Shown piece after piece: positions 30,186 through 42,720 of a DNA stretch of 64,000 nt (the first letter of the stretch is position 1; each line of letters begins with the position of its first letter). Made by a program: the position numbers and the translations under genes. Source of the DNA: Rhodococcus sp. (in: high G+C Gram-positive bacteria) (GTDB lineage Bacteria > Actinomycetota > Actinomycetes > Mycobacteriales > Mycobacteriaceae); assembly GCF_023264675.1 (NCBI RefSeq), contig NZ_JAHFVG010000005.1, forward strand, positions 124,001 through 188,000, read 5' to 3'. The notes beneath the pieces are model-generated. The model saw only the letters and a program-made list of their open reading frames with translations. It was not told where the DNA came from and did not search any database.

Positions 30186-30848
30186 TCAGCCGGGAGTGAC
30201 GACGCCGGTCTCGTATGCCAGCACCACGGCCTGCGCACGGTCGCGCAGGTCCAGCTTTCCCAGAACCTTGCCGACGTGGGTCTTGACCGTCTGTTCGGCC
30301 ACGAACAGGGCACTCGCGATTTCCGTGTTCGACATTCCTTTGGCGATAAGCTCCAGCACCTCGCGTTCACGAGGAGTGAGCACCCCGAGCCTGGCCGGTG
30401 GAGTACGGGACGTGCCACGCCGCGACGTGACCTCTGCGATCAGCCGTCTCGTCACCGATGGCGCGAGCAGCGCTTCGCCTGCCGCGACCACTCGGACACC
30501 ACGAATGAGCTCGTCGGCGGGCGCGTCTTTGAGCATGAACCCACTGGCACCGATGGTCAGGGCCTCGTAGATGTAGTCGTCGATGTCGAACGTGGTGAGC
30601 ATCAGAATTCGCACCGGCGGATCGAGCGACGCACCGAGAATTGCGCGGGCAGCATCGAGGCCGTTCATCTGCGGCATGCGGACATCCATGAGAACGACGT
30701 CGGGGCGAAGCCTCTTCACTTCGGACACTGCCGTCGCTCCGTTGTCGGCGTCACCGATGACACTGATGTCCGGCTGCGCTGCCAGCAAGGCGCCGAATCC
30801 TTGCCGGACCATTGCTTGATCGTCGGCGATGAATACCGTGATTGCCAC
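30186..30848 (-). CDS. Response regulator, NarL/LuxR family
   Basis: The 220-residue protein has an N-terminal receiver domain ([17 protein letters not shown], phosphoacceptor Asp55 in [13 protein letters not shown], conserved Lys in [11 protein letters not shown]) and a C-terminal LuxR helix-turn-helix ([27 protein letters not shown]). GTG at 30848 starts 10 bp after the histidine kinase stop. The pair probably controls transcription; targets are unknown. Confidence 0.95.
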   Translation of the reverse strand: MAITVFIADDQAMVRQGFGALLAAQPDISVIGDADNGATAVSEVKRLRPDVVLMDVRMPQMNGLDAARAILGASLDPPVRILMLTTFDIDDYIYEALTIGASGFMLKDAPADELIRGVRVVAAGEALLAPSVTRRLIAEVTSRRGTSRTPPARLGVLTPREREVLELIAKGMSNTEIASALFVAEQTVKTHVGKVLGKLDLRDRAQAVVLAYETGVVTPG

Positions 30849-30858
30849 GGATGACACC

Positions 30859-32133
30859 CTATGCCGAGAGGCCGGACACCGGACTCGCAACGGCGGTCGA
30901 GGGCAACCGGACGACCACTTCGAATCCTCCGTCGGTGCGCGGCCTGGCATCGATCCATCCGTTGACTCCGAGTGCCCGATCGCGCATTCCCCGAATTCCG
31001 TGACCGCCCGTTCCGCCGCCTGCAGCGACAGCGGGCCCCGTGGACCCAGAGCTGTTCGCGACCTCCAGATAGACGACGTCGTTTCCGTAATCCACACGCA
31101 CCCGCACATCCGCACCCGGTGCATGCCGGGAGGCGTTGGACAGCGATTCCTGCAGGATCCGGTACAGCGCGAGTCCCGTGGTAGCCGACACAGCACTTGG
31201 ACTGCCGGTCGCTTCCCAACTCAGCCGAACGCCGGCACGCAGACTGCTCTCGAGCAATGCAGCGACGTCGCCGACGCCCGGCTGCGGTGTGTTCTCGGCG
31301 AGAACACCGTCGCTGCGCAGTACCCCGAGCATCCCTCTGATCTCGTTGAGCGCCTCGCGTGCTGTCGCCCCGATGGACTCGAATTCCGCTGCAGCCGCCG
31401 GTGATACATCGTCGATTCGATAGGGCGCGCTCTGTGCCTGGACCACCACGAGGGACATGTGATGCGCGACCACATCGTGTAGATCGCGAGCGATCTTGGC
31501 TTTCTCCTCGAGGACGGTCCGTCGAGCGCGCTCGAGTTCGCTCACCTCTTCCTGCTTTGCCAACTGCCGACGCGACAGGACGAGCCAGCGCACCAGAAGC
31601 CCGAACACAACGATCGCGGTGAATCCCACCCCCCAACCGATTCCGTCCTCCCCCGGTGCATATCCGAGGAACAACAGGACCGTTGCCACCCACGACACAG
31701 CGACCACCGGTACGGCGCATCGCAGGCCGACCGCGAACACCAACACCATCAGGACCATGATGTGCGTGACCTGCCATGGGTAGTCCCATCCGGGTTGCAG
31801 GTCGAACGCCAGCGGAACGAGCACCGCCGACAATGCCGAGATCGCCCACCCCAGCGCCGGATTGGCGCGGATCAGAACGAACGGGAAGACGGCGAGCGCG
31901 GAGACCACGGGCAACAATGCTGCGGGAACCTGGTGAGTCAAGGGCAGTGTCGGCCACGCAACCGAGTACAGGATCAGAGTGACGACGACGATCAGGACGT
32001 CGATACGGCGGCCAGGACTTACTGTGTGCACCGCCCGCGAAATGGTCCCCGGCTCCGATGTTCGCTCCTTGCGGGAGAAGATTCTGATACCCATCCACAG
32101 AACACTAGGAACATCGGTCCGAAAAGTCCTCAT
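30859..32133 (-). CDS. Sensor histidine kinase, NarL-partner (HisKA_3) type
   Basis: The protein of about 424 residues has five or so N-terminal membrane segments (IDVLIVVVTLILYSV onward), then a HisKA_3 dimerisation domain with the phospho-His motif ARDLHDVVAHHMSLVV near residue 220 and an ATPase domain with RILQESLSNASRHAPG and GGTGGHGIRGMRDRA. This is the DesK/LiaS-like class. The start is uncertain: ATG at 32172, 32133 or an internal ATG. It is divergent from the phospholipase-like gene. Confidence 0.92.
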   Translation of the reverse strand: MRTFRTDVPSVLWMGIRIFSRKERTSEPGTISRAVHTVSPGRRIDVLIVVVTLILYSVAWPTLPLTHQVPAALLPVVSALAVFPFVLIRANPALGWAISALSAVLVPLAFDLQPGWDYPWQVTHIMVLMVLVFAVGLRCAVPVVAVSWVATVLLFLGYAPGEDGIGWGVGFTAIVVFGLLVRWLVLSRRQLAKQEEVSELERARRTVLEEKAKIARDLHDVVAHHMSLVVVQAQSAPYRIDDVSPAAAAEFESIGATAREALNEIRGMLGVLRSDGVLAENTPQPGVGDVAALLESSLRAGVRLSWEATGSPSAVSATTGLALYRILQESLSNASRHAPGADVRVRVDYGNDVVYLEVANSSGSTGPAVAAGGGTGGHGIRGMRDRALGVNGWIDARPRTDGGFEVVVRLPSTAVASPVSGLSA

Positions 32134-32259
32134 ACCTCGGGGTGAGATCTCACTGCCTCTCCAGTAGTGCATGCACGTTCCGACGGGACTCCGAGGGCAC
32201 CGAGGAACAGCACTTCAGCGCGACGACCGGAGCGAGGTCGTCTTCATAGCGTCGTCACC

Positions 32260-32970
32260 ATGACACGCAGAGCGGGGACAGAGCAGGCACGAACACAGCG
32301 ACGGCAGAGAGGAACAGTGGGACCACGGGCGGGGAAACTCGGCACCGCGATGACCGTGGTCGCTGCCGCGCTCGTCATCGGAGCGACGGTGGGGGTACCG
32401 GCGGCGGACGCCGACGCCGAGGCGCAGACCCAATCACTGCCGCGAACATCGACGACGGTCGCCATCGACGCACTGACCGGCACGAGCAACGAGGACGCAC
32501 GCGCATCCATTCCGTCCGGGTTCGTCGACTCCTTCTACTCGCCGACGATCCAGAACGGTGTCCTCGTCGCCCCGGACGGTGACTGCTCGTCGCCGATTCC
32601 ACTCCCTTCGGAATTCGACACTGCCTGCAAGGCACACGATCTGGGATACGACCTTCTTCGATTCGGGTCCGCCACGGGAGCGCCGTCGACCCGGGATGCC
32701 CGCCGAGAACTCGATGCCCGTTTCGCCGAGACCACACACGATTCATGCAGCTCACGTTCCGGAATCGGTTCGCGCACAGTCTGCTACGCCATGAGCGAGG
32801 TAGCAGCGGGAGCGGTCGAGTTCAACTCGTGGCGCCAACATTTTCGGACGCCCGATTCCGAGCCGATGCTGCCCTACCTCGTCACCGGTTCTCTCGTAGG
32901 CGTAGCGCTTCTCGCAGCATCGTGCACAGCATCTGCCGTCGCTCCCCGGCGTAGGCGGGCTACGGCATGA
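32260..32970 (+). CDS. Phospholipase A2-like protein with N- and C-terminal membrane segments
   Basis: The 236-residue protein has an Arg-rich N-terminus, a hydrophobic segment (TAMTVVAAALVIGATVGV) likely to be a signal peptide or anchor, then a prokaryotic PLA2-like domain with the catalytic motif CKAHDLGYDLLR near residue 123 (His-Asp pair) and paired Cys residues. A second hydrophobic stretch (LPYLVTGSLVGVALLAASCTASAV) and an RRRR tail end the protein, suggesting a membrane-tethered enzyme. ATG at 32260 is preferred over in-frame starts further upstream. The stop overlaps the next gene in an ATGA junction. Confidence 0.8.
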   Translation: MTRRAGTEQARTQRRQRGTVGPRAGKLGTAMTVVAAALVIGATVGVPAADADAEAQTQSLPRTSTTVAIDALTGTSNEDARASIPSGFVDSFYSPTIQNGVLVAPDGDCSSPIPLPSEFDTACKAHDLGYDLLRFGSATGAPSTRDARRELDARFAETTHDSCSSRSGIGSRTVCYAMSEVAAGAVEFNSWRQHFRTPDSEPMLPYLVTGSLVGVALLAASCTASAVAPRRRRATA

Positions 32971-34364
32971 GCATGCGAACTCTCGATCTCCCCGTCGTTC
33001 GGCCGACACCGCTGCGCCACGGGACATCCGCCCTACCGGCCACCGCGACGTCGATTCTGGTTGCGGTGTTCGTCATCGCATCACTGGCTCCGTCGTTGTT
33101 GCCTCGCTCCTCACTGACGCAGGCCATCGTGACCGGGGTATTCGCCGCCGCTGCGCTCGCATCGGCAGCCATGCTGCATCGAATTGTCTCGGCGCTGCGC
33201 AGGCGATCGACGGCGATACCGGCGCCGCACCGCGTCGCTCGCCGGATCGCGGCAGCGATCAGCGCCGTCGCGGTGACCGTCGCGGCGGTCGTCGACGCCC
33301 GGTGGCAGAACGATCTGCGCGCGGCGATGGGAGTCTCGAACACCGCTGCGCTGCACTGGATGGAAGTCTTGTGCGGTTCGGTATCGGTCTGCTCGATTCT
33401 GATCGTGCTCGGGCTCGGCGTTTCCCGCGGCCTCGGACGCCTCGGACGCGCACGAGCCATCGCCCTGCTGACCGTCTGCGCCGTCGGCGGATACCTCTTT
33501 GTCGCCCCCGCCGCATGGTCGGCGCTCAGCCGAAGTTTCGCTGTGTCCGACGCACTGATCGATTCCGCGCTCGCAATTCCCCTGTCGCCGGGAAGATCCG
33601 GCAGTTCGACGTCGAGCGTGCCGTGGGATCAGCTCGGACGCGAGGGGCGCAAGTTCGTCTCGGGCGCAGCCGAAAGCTCGGCAGTGCGCGCCTACATCGG
33701 ACTCGATGCCGCGCCCACAGTCGAACTGCGTGCGAGGGCTGCCGTCGACGAACTGGAGCGAACGGGTGGTTTCGCCAAGGCGCACATCGTGCTGGCCGTG
33801 CCGACCGGATCAGGATGGGTGGACGACAATGCCGTCAGCGGCATCGAGCAGAGATTCGGCGACGATGTCGCGACCGTGGCACTGCAGTACTCCGCAGCTC
33901 CGAGTTGGGCGACGTTTTTGTTCGCCAAGTCGGAGGCGAACAACTCCGCATCGGCGCTACTCGCTGCCGTGAGCGCCCGCATCGACTCACTTCCCGCGGC
34001 GTCGCGGCCCTCCCTGTACGTCTACGGCCAGAGCCTGGGTTCCATCGGCGGCAGTGCGGCAGTGGCCGGATTCTCCGGCGATGTGTGCGGGTCACTCTGG
34101 GCAGGTCCACCGGCAGGGGATGTGACGGTGGGACGCGCTGTCGTACTTGCCAATTCCTCCGACCCGGTAGTCCGGTGGTCGACGAGTCTTCTCGTGAGAC
34201 CACCCGATCTCGATGCAGTCCGAGTGGATGCGCCACTGCCGCCGTGGATACCGGTGGTGACCTATGTGCAGACGACGGTCGACATGGTCTCGGCGCTCGG
34301 TGCACCGGACGGACACGGGCACCGATACGGACGCGATCAGGGCACATTGCTACCGGACTGCTAG
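32967..34364 (+). CDS. Membrane-anchored alpha/beta hydrolase (Abhydrolase_9 type)
   Basis: The 465-residue protein has four or five N-terminal membrane segments (SILVAVFVIASLAPSLLPRS first), then a hydrolase domain with the nucleophile elbow YGQSLGS near Ser355 and SWATFLFAKSEANNSA preceding it. It resembles the actinobacterial Abhydrolase_9 family, a serine hydrolase group with few characterised members. Translation is coupled to the PLA2-like gene by ATGA at 32967. Its TAG stop shares a CTAG with the stop of the convergent esterase. Confidence 0.82.
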   Translation: MSMRTLDLPVVRPTPLRHGTSALPATATSILVAVFVIASLAPSLLPRSSLTQAIVTGVFAAAALASAAMLHRIVSALRRRSTAIPAPHRVARRIAAAISAVAVTVAAVVDARWQNDLRAAMGVSNTAALHWMEVLCGSVSVCSILIVLGLGVSRGLGRLGRARAIALLTVCAVGGYLFVAPAAWSALSRSFAVSDALIDSALAIPLSPGRSGSSTSSVPWDQLGREGRKFVSGAAESSAVRAYIGLDAAPTVELRARAAVDELERTGGFAKAHIVLAVPTGSGWVDDNAVSGIEQRFGDDVATVALQYSAAPSWATFLFAKSEANNSASALLAAVSARIDSLPAASRPSLYVYGQSLGSIGGSAAVAGFSGDVCGSLWAGPPAGDVTVGRAVVLANSSDPVVRWSTSLLVRPPDLDAVRVDAPLPPWIPVVTYVQTTVDMVSALGAPDGHGHRYGRDQGTLLPDC

Positions 34365-35500
34365 TCGGTGAGCCTCATTCGTACTCCCAGCCATTCCATT
34401 TCGCCCTCCAGTGCGGGTGCCCACACATCCATCGAGTGCCCGCCGGGGAGTTCGAGGTAGTGGGCATCGATCCCGGCAGCAACGGCGGCGTCGAACGCGC
34501 GGTGAGTCTGGGGGCGAAACTCATCGTCCTCCGCTCCCACCACGAACGCACCTGCCGTGCCCGGAAATGTGTTCCGCGACATCACGGTCAGCGGTGCAAC
34601 GTCGTCGAAGAGCTGCCGAGACCGTTCACTGTCGTCACCGAAGGCCGCGGCCACGGACTCCTCGCGTGAGCCTCTCCTTGGTTCATCTTCACCGGAGATA
34701 TCGAGAAACGTCGGGTACGTTGCCGGAGCCCGAACTGCCGTCTGAAGCGCGCAGGTACCGCCGTAGGAATACCCACCGATGGCCCAATTCTTCGTATCGG
34801 GCGAGACCTGCAGGTGCTCGGTGGCCCACGCCGGCAGGTCGACGGAGAGATACGTGAACACATTTCCCAGTTCGGAGTCCATGCACATCGGATTGGCCTC
34901 GGCCTCACCGAGACCATCGGCCACGATCACCACGGGAGCAAGCCCGTCGTGCCGGGCTGCGAACGTGTCCATCGTCCGCGCGAGGTGCCCACCCTCGATC
35001 CAGTCGACGACATGTCCCGGCTGGCCGGTGAGCAGGACCAGAACAGGTAGGTCGGCACGGGGATCGGTCAGATAGGCCGGAGGAACGTAGATCGATGCCG
35101 GTCGCGCCGCAAACCCCGACACCGGTCCGGGAATGTCCGCCTCGATGACGTCGCCCACCGGAGGCATCGACCTGGGCGCGGTCCAGCCTTCCTGGATCGG
35201 CCCGTCTGCCACGACGAGGTGTGTCGGGTCCTCCAGATCGCTCAGATCCGCATCCACCACCGGAGGATGCCCGAGCGCCGCCGCGAGCGTGGGATACCCC
35301 ACTACGTGTGCGTTGAACTGAGCGATCGACGCGAGCACCACCACCGCCCCGGCAACAACGGCGATCCCACGCCGGCGCACCACCAACCAGCAGAGGACCG
35401 CTGCTACGGCGGCAACCGTGACGACGGCAGGAAGCGCATCGTCGAGCCTGGTGTGCACGACGTCCAGCGCGACGTCGTGCACCCAGCGATACATCGGCAC
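34361..35500 (-). CDS. Membrane-anchored esterase, antigen 85/esterase D-like alpha/beta hydrolase
   Basis: The 379-residue protein has two N-terminal membrane segments (AVVTVAAVAAVLCWLVV and IAVVAGAVVVLASIAQF), then a hydrolase domain with nucleophile motif IGGYSYGGTCAL near Ser244 and a C-terminal LPGGHSMDVWAPAL supplying the catalytic His. This architecture recalls mycobacterial antigen 85-like mycolyltransferases and putative esterases (PF00756). The substrate is unknown; a cell-envelope lipid is plausible. ATG at 35500 or 35494. It follows gatA across a 17-bp tandem repeat. Confidence 0.85.
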   Translation of the reverse strand: MPMYRWVHDVALDVVHTRLDDALPAVVTVAAVAAVLCWLVVRRRGIAVVAGAVVVLASIAQFNAHVVGYPTLAAALGHPPVVDADLSDLEDPTHLVVADGPIQEGWTAPRSMPPVGDVIEADIPGPVSGFAARPASIYVPPAYLTDPRADLPVLVLLTGQPGHVVDWIEGGHLARTMDTFAARHDGLAPVVIVADGLGEAEANPMCMDSELGNVFTYLSVDLPAWATEHLQVSPDTKNWAIGGYSYGGTCALQTAVRAPATYPTFLDISGEDEPRRGSREESVAAAFGDDSERSRQLFDDVAPLTVMSRNTFPGTAGAFVVGAEDDEFRPQTHRAFDAAVAAGIDAHYLELPGGHSMDVWAPALEGEMEWLGVRMRLTD

Positions 35501-35513
35501 TCCTACTCCGGGC

Positions 35514-35632
35514 GGTCTACTACAGAGCGATCTTTACTACAGGGCGATCTTTACTACAGGGCGATCTTTACTACAGGGCGATCTTTACTACAGGGCGATC
35601 TTTACTTCAGGGCCATCTTTACTTCAGGGGAC
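35514..35632. repeat. Seven tandem 17-bp repeats at the gatA 3' end
   Basis: Units beginning at 35514, 35531, 35548, 35565, 35582, 35599 and 35616 follow TCTTTACTACAGGGCGA. Units 2-5 are identical; units 6 and 7 have TTCAG in place of TACAG and differ near their ends; unit 1 is the most diverged. The gatA stop codon lies inside unit 7, so the array appears to have grown from the gatA stop region towards the esterase gene. The 17-bp period does not preserve a reading frame, and every unit carries a TAA on the reverse strand. Confidence 0.95.
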
Positions 35633-37091
35633 CGCGCGCGGTCTCGTACGCGGCACCGATACGGTACAGCCGATCGTCGGCGAACGCGGGTGCCATGATC
35701 TGCAGTCCGACAGGGAGTCCGTCTTCGGAGGCGAGCCCCGAGGGCACCGACATCGCGCAATGTCCTGCGAGGTTGGTCGGCAAGGTGCACAGATCGTTGA
35801 GGTACATCGCGATCGGATCGTCGACCTTGTCGCCCAACGGGAATGCGGTTGTCGGCGTTGTCGGCGACACCAGCACGTCGACCTGCTCGTACGCCTTGTC
35901 GAAGTCCCGTGCAATGAGGGTTCGAACCTTGAGCGCCTGACCGTAGTACTCGTCGTAGTAGCCGGCGGACAATGCGTAGGTGCCGATCATGATGCGGCGC
36001 TTGACCTCTGGTCCGAATCCCTCGGCGCGAGTGATCGCCATGACCTGCTCCGCGCTGTGCTTGCCGTCGTCACCGACCCGCGTGCCGTAGCGCATGCCGT
36101 CGAAGCGAGCGAGGTTCGACGACACCTCCGACGGCAGGATCAGGTAGTACGCCGCCAGTGCGTGTACGAAGTTGGGGCACGACACCTCGACCACCTCGGC
36201 ACCGAGCGAGGTCAAGGTCGTCACCGCTGCATCGAACGAGGAGATGACGCCCGGCTGGTAGCTCTCCGAGTGGAGTTCTTTGACGACGCCGACACGGACG
36301 CCCTTCAGATCGCCGCCTGCGCCCTCACGTGCAGCCGCCACGACCGAGGCGACAGCGGTGTCCACCGACGTCGAATCGCGTGGGTCGTGACCGGCAATCA
36401 CCTCGTGCAGCAATGCGGTGTCGAGCACCGTACGTCCGCAAGGACCGCCCTGATCGAGCGAGGACGCGCAGGCAATGAGGCCGTAGCGGGACACCGTCCC
36501 GTAAGTGGGCTTGGTTCCGACGGTTCCGGTCAACGCAGCCGGCTGGCGGATGGAACCACCGGTGTCGGTTCCGATCGCCAGTGGGGCCTGGAACGACGCG
36601 AGAGCCGCCGCGCTGCCGCCGCCCGAACCACCGGGGATCCTGGTGGTGTCCCACGGGTTCTTCGTCGGACCGTACGCAGAGTTCTCGGTGGACGAGCCCA
36701 TCGCGAACTCGTCCATGTTCGTCTTGCCGAGCAGCGGAATCCCAGCCGCCCGTAGCTTCGACGTCACCGTCGCGTCGTAGGGCGAAATCCAACCTTCGAG
36801 GATCTTCGACGCACACGTCGTCGGCATGTCGGTGGTGGTGAAGACGTCCTTGAGTGCGAGCGGAACGCCCGCGAGTGCCGACGCAGGCGCCTCGCCCGCG
36901 GACAGAGATGCATCGACCTCCTTGGCCGAGACCAGTGCCGCAGCCGCCGAGACATGCAGGAACGCATGGAACTCGCCGTCGACCTTGTCGATTCGATCGA
37001 GGTGCGCCTGAGTCACCTCGACGGCGGACACCTCGCGTGAGTGGATGCGCGTCGCGAGCTCGGACGCGTCGAGTGCAGTCAGGTCGGTCAT
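35619..37091 (-). CDS. gatA: Asp/Glu-tRNA amidotransferase subunit A
   Basis: GatA is the amidase that releases ammonia from glutamine for GatB. The 490-residue protein has the amidase signature [27 protein letters not shown] near residue 146 and the catalytic Lys in ALKDVFTT near 79. ATG at 37091 overlaps the gatC stop (ATGA). The stop codon is part of the 17-bp repeat array. Confidence 0.97.
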   Translation of the reverse strand: MTDLTALDASELATRIHSREVSAVEVTQAHLDRIDKVDGEFHAFLHVSAAAALVSAKEVDASLSAGEAPASALAGVPLALKDVFTTTDMPTTCASKILEGWISPYDATVTSKLRAAGIPLLGKTNMDEFAMGSSTENSAYGPTKNPWDTTRIPGGSGGGSAAALASFQAPLAIGTDTGGSIRQPAALTGTVGTKPTYGTVSRYGLIACASSLDQGGPCGRTVLDTALLHEVIAGHDPRDSTSVDTAVASVVAAAREGAGGDLKGVRVGVVKELHSESYQPGVISSFDAAVTTLTSLGAEVVEVSCPNFVHALAAYYLILPSEVSSNLARFDGMRYGTRVGDDGKHSAEQVMAITRAEGFGPEVKRRIMIGTYALSAGYYDEYYGQALKVRTLIARDFDKAYEQVDVLVSPTTPTTAFPLGDKVDDPIAMYLNDLCTLPTNLAGHCAMSVPSGLASEDGLPVGLQIMAPAFADDRLYRIGAAYETARGPLK

Positions 37092-37387
37092 TCGCTCTCC
37101 CCCAGGATCTGCGGCACTGCGAAACGGTCGTCCTCGGCATTCGGCGCGCTGGAGAGCGCCTGTGCCGGAGTCAGACCGGGAACGATGACGTCGGGACGAG
37201 TCACGTTGGTGATCTCGCTGGGATTTGCTGTCGGTGGCACGTCGCCGGTGGCGACTTCGGCGACCGCCTTCACGTGGTGAAGGATCGAATCCAGCTGGCC
37301 GGCGAACGCGTCCAACTCGGCTTCACTGAGCGCCAGCCGAGACAGCCGGGCGAGGTGAGCAACCTCGTCGCGGGAAATATCAGGCAC
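37088..37387 (-). CDS. gatC: Asp/Glu-tRNA amidotransferase subunit C
   Basis: The 99-residue small subunit stabilises GatA-GatB. It starts [22 protein letters not shown] and contains the typical [17 protein letters not shown] near residue 47. GTG at 37387 is chosen because the family begins there; the reading frame continues much further upstream but without similarity. It is coupled to gatA by a 4-bp overlap. Confidence 0.96.
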   Translation of the reverse strand: MPDISRDEVAHLARLSRLALSEAELDAFAGQLDSILHHVKAVAEVATGDVPPTANPSEITNVTRPDVIVPGLTPAQALSSAPNAEDDRFAVPQILGESE

Positions 37388-37652
37388 CGCGTAGACCCCT
37401 TTCACACATGTATCGATGCGGTCGCACAGACAGCGACCCCGCCCAAGCCTAATGGCCGCACCGGCGCTCCCGTCATCCAGCAGGCCACGGGGTGTGAGGA
37501 AGGTGTCGTAAAGGTCACGTGCGGCGCTGCGGTGTCGATCCGGGGCGCCGACAATGCGAGGATGGCTCGCGGCGCTTGCACAACGAGCGGCCGCGCAGGG
37601 GACGCCGTTCGGCGAACCGTCGATTACGAGAGTGCCACCGAAAGGGAGCGTC

Positions 37653-38303
37653 ATGTCGTATCTGCTCCGCGTTCAGCTCCCCGATCGCCCGGGCAGCCTG
37701 GGCTCGCTCGCCGTTGCTCTCGGTTCGGTCGGTGCCGACATTCTCTCGCTCGACGTCATCGAACGCGGCGACGGATATGCCGTCGACGACCTCGTCGTCG
37801 ATGTCGCCCCCGGTGCGTTGCCCGACACCCTGATCACCGCAGCCGAGAACATCGCCGACGTGCGTGTCGACTCGATTCGGCCGTACACGGGCGTCCTGGA
37901 CACGCATCGCGAACTCGAACTGATCGATCGTGTGGCTGCCGCGTCCGACGACCGCCTCCAGGTCCTCGTCGACGGCGCCCCCCGCGTGCTCAGAGTGGGG
38001 TGGAGCGTAGTGGTCGCTACCGGAAAAAACGGAGCGTATCGGGTGGTCGGAAGCTCGGGAGCACCCGAAACTCATGCTACCGAGATGCCGTGGATGCCAC
38101 TGGCGCATCCGGCAACGCTCGACGGCGAAGCCGAGTGGGTGCCGCAGGTCTGGCGCGACATGGACACCAAGATCGCTGCCGCTCCGCTCGGTTCCACAGG
38201 AACCGTGTTGATGCTGGGTCGCCCGGGTGGCCCGGATTTCAGGCCCTCCGAGGTGGCGAGGCTCGGTTACCTCGCCGGAATCGTCGCCACCACGCTCGGC
38301 TGA
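37653..38303 (+). CDS. ACT domain-containing amino acid-binding protein
   Basis: The 216-residue protein starts with an ACT domain ([34 protein letters not shown]). The remainder ([22 protein letters not shown] onward) is found in the same arrangement in Rv3013, which also sits between gatCA and ligA. It may sense an amino acid, but no enzymatic partner is visible. ATG at 37653 has AAAGGGAG upstream. Confidence 0.86.
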   Translation: MSYLLRVQLPDRPGSLGSLAVALGSVGADILSLDVIERGDGYAVDDLVVDVAPGALPDTLITAAENIADVRVDSIRPYTGVLDTHRELELIDRVAAASDDRLQVLVDGAPRVLRVGWSVVVATGKNGAYRVVGSSGAPETHATEMPWMPLAHPATLDGEAEWVPQVWRDMDTKIAAAPLGSTGTVLMLGRPGGPDFRPSEVARLGYLAGIVATTLG

Positions 38304-38309
38304 TCGCGG

Positions 38310-40493
<2,184 letters not shown>

Positions 40494-40551
40494 TTAACGG
40501 ACCCCTACGACACGTGAGCGCAAAGATCCAGGCAATCGGGACGCTCGACCA

Positions 40552-41571
40552 CTACAGGGAGTCGGGGGCGTCCTGGAATGCGTCGGCGACATCCCTCGCG
40601 AGATCGAGTGCGCGTCGGGCCCAGGCGGGAGTTGCTCCGGCAAGTCCGCAGGCGGGGGTGACCGATACCTGATTTGCCAGCACTGCTCGCGGGAATCCCA
40701 GTCGATCGACGAGCGAGACGGCAGGGGCAGCCACCTCGCGCCACGTCGGTTCGCGGACGGGATCCGTCGCGGGGATCAGCCCCAGCAGGAGAGTTTTCCC
40801 GGCTTGGAGAAACTCACCGACCGAGTCCAGATTCTTCGACGTCAACTGCGCTACGTCGATTGCCGCGGCCTCGGCGGCGGTACGACGAATCAGGTCCAGC
40901 GGGACACCCGAACCACAGCAGTGGATCGCCGTCGAAACGCCAAGCGCGCGAACCATCGAATCGAGCAGATCCAATGCCTCGGGCTCGGGCACGGCACGTA
41001 CCGTATCGAGCCGCGTGACTCCGGACAGCGAACCTTCCAGCACAGCAGGCAGACTCGGCTCGTCGAGTTGTACTACCACCTCGACACCGAGTCGCGACGA
41101 CACTTCGTCGCAGTGCCTGCGAATGCCCTCGGTCAGCGATTCGGCGAAATCTCGCACGGCACCGTGATCGGTGAGCACCCGGTGACCGCCACGAAGTTCC
41201 ACCTGCGCCGCCATCGTGTACGGGCCTGCGGCCTGCAGTTTGATCACCCGGTGCGTAGCAGCGAAACCGCCGGTCTCCCAGAGCTCTTCGAGCACATCGA
41301 GATCCTCGTGCAGCAGGTCAAGTGCTCGTTGCGCGCTCTTCGACCTGCCGTGCGCCACGCGATAGCCCGATGTCCTGACATCGAGCTCGATGTCCACCAT
41401 CAACGCGCCGGTTCGGCCGATGATGTCGGCGCCGAGACCGCGGGCGGGCAATTCCACCAGGTGAGGAAGCGCGGGGAGCTCGCCGATAACGATCGACGCC
41501 GCTTCGCGGACGTCGGTCCCCGGCCAAGAGCCGATTCCGGTTGCCAGCGCGGCGAAGACGCCGTCGCTCAC
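40552..41571 (-). CDS. MetE-like (cobalamin-independent methionine synthase C-terminal) protein
   Basis: The 339-residue protein is a single TIM-barrel with [15 protein letters not shown] at the N-terminus, [13 protein letters not shown] near residue 167, and [13 protein letters not shown] near 217, where Cys-Cys and His resemble the zinc site of MetE. It lacks the MetE N-terminal barrel, so it is not a complete methionine synthase. It corresponds to Rv3015c. GTG at 41571 overlaps the mnmA stop by 4 bp. Confidence 0.86.
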   Translation of the reverse strand: MSDGVFAALATGIGSWPGTDVREAASIVIGELPALPHLVELPARGLGADIIGRTGALMVDIELDVRTSGYRVAHGRSKSAQRALDLLHEDLDVLEELWETGGFAATHRVIKLQAAGPYTMAAQVELRGGHRVLTDHGAVRDFAESLTEGIRRHCDEVSSRLGVEVVVQLDEPSLPAVLEGSLSGVTRLDTVRAVPEPEALDLLDSMVRALGVSTAIHCCGSGVPLDLIRRTAAEAAAIDVAQLTSKNLDSVGEFLQAGKTLLLGLIPATDPVREPTWREVAAPAVSLVDRLGFPRAVLANQVSVTPACGLAGATPAWARRALDLARDVADAFQDAPDSL

Positions 41572-42659
41572 TCGCTCTCGGAACGCGTGCCGGCGATGGT
41601 CGAGCTACCGATGACGATGTCGCCCTGAACATCACGGCGGTAGAGAACTGCAGCCTGCCCCTTGGCGACACCGGTGAGGGCCGTACGAAGCTGAATGTCG
41701 ACGCCCCCGTCGGCGGTGGCCTCGGCGACGGCCTCGGTCAAGCCCCCGTGCGCCCGCACCTGCACGACGCACTCGATCGGCCCGGTAGGCGCGATGCCCT
41801 CGGTCCAGATCGCGCGAGCGCCGACGATCCCCCACACGTCGAGCCGTGTAGCGGATCCGACGATGACGTTGCCACTCTCCGGCTCGATGGCGGTGACGTA
41901 GCGCGGCTTACCGTCGGCCGCCGGACCTTCGACTCCGAGACCCTTGCGCTGGCCGATCGTGAAGCCGTGCACGCCTTCGTGATCGGCAAGTTCGGCACCG
42001 GTGTCGGCATCGACGACCTTGCCGGGACGGATACCGATCTTGGCACCGAGGAACGCTCGGGTGTCACCGGAGGGGATGAAGCAGATGTCGTGACTGTCCG
42101 GCTTGTCCGCTACGGCGAGACCACGCTCGGCGGCCTCTTCGCGGATCTCCGACTTCGGTGTGTCACCGATCGGGAACAGTGCGCGGGAGAGCTGCCCCTG
42201 CGTGAGCACTGCCAGTACGTAGGACTGGTCCTTGTCCGCGTCGACAGCGCGGCGGAGAACGCCGTCGTGCAACTGGGCGTAGTGCCCGGTCGCCACCGCA
42301 TCGAACCCGAGGGCAAGCGCACGATCGGCGAGCGCGGAGAACTTGATCTTCTCGTTGCAGCGCAGGCAGGGATTCGGTGTCTCGCCTGCGGCGTACGACT
42401 CGATGAAATCGTCGATGACGTCTTCTTTGAACCGGTCTGCGAAGTCCCAGACGTAGAACGGGATGCCCAGTACGTCGGCAGCGCGGCGCGCGTCACCTGC
42501 ATCCTCTTTCGAGCAGCAACCGCGAGACCCGGTGCGCAACGTTCCCGGTTCGGTGGACAACGCCAGATGGACCCCGACCACGTCGTGACCGTCGTCGACG
42601 GCTCGCGCCGCCGCGACAGCCGAATCCACTCCGCCGCTCATTGCAGCAAGTATCCGCAT
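41568..42659 (-). CDS. mnmA: tRNA-specific 2-thiouridylase
   Basis: MnmA thiolates U34 of tRNA-Glu, -Gln and -Lys. The 363-residue PP-loop enzyme has [13 protein letters not shown] near residue 8, the catalytic Cys pair in [10 protein letters not shown] near 97 and [10 protein letters not shown] near 190. Two other parts of the pathway lie nearby: a cysteine desulfurase just upstream and the substrate tRNAs at 2.6-2.9 kb. ATG at 42659. Confidence 0.96.
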   Translation of the reverse strand: MRILAAMSGGVDSAVAAARAVDDGHDVVGVHLALSTEPGTLRTGSRGCCSKEDAGDARRAADVLGIPFYVWDFADRFKEDVIDDFIESYAAGETPNPCLRCNEKIKFSALADRALALGFDAVATGHYAQLHDGVLRRAVDADKDQSYVLAVLTQGQLSRALFPIGDTPKSEIREEAAERGLAVADKPDSHDICFIPSGDTRAFLGAKIGIRPGKVVDADTGAELADHEGVHGFTIGQRKGLGVEGPAADGKPRYVTAIEPESGNVIVGSATRLDVWGIVGARAIWTEGIAPTGPIECVVQVRAHGGLTEAVAEATADGGVDIQLRTALTGVAKGQAAVLYRRDVQGDIVIGSSTIAGTRSESE

Positions 42660-42720
42660 CAGGACTGTCCTCTCAATACTGGTCTTCTCGCCGAAACTGA
42701 TCTTCTCGCCGAATCACTCA

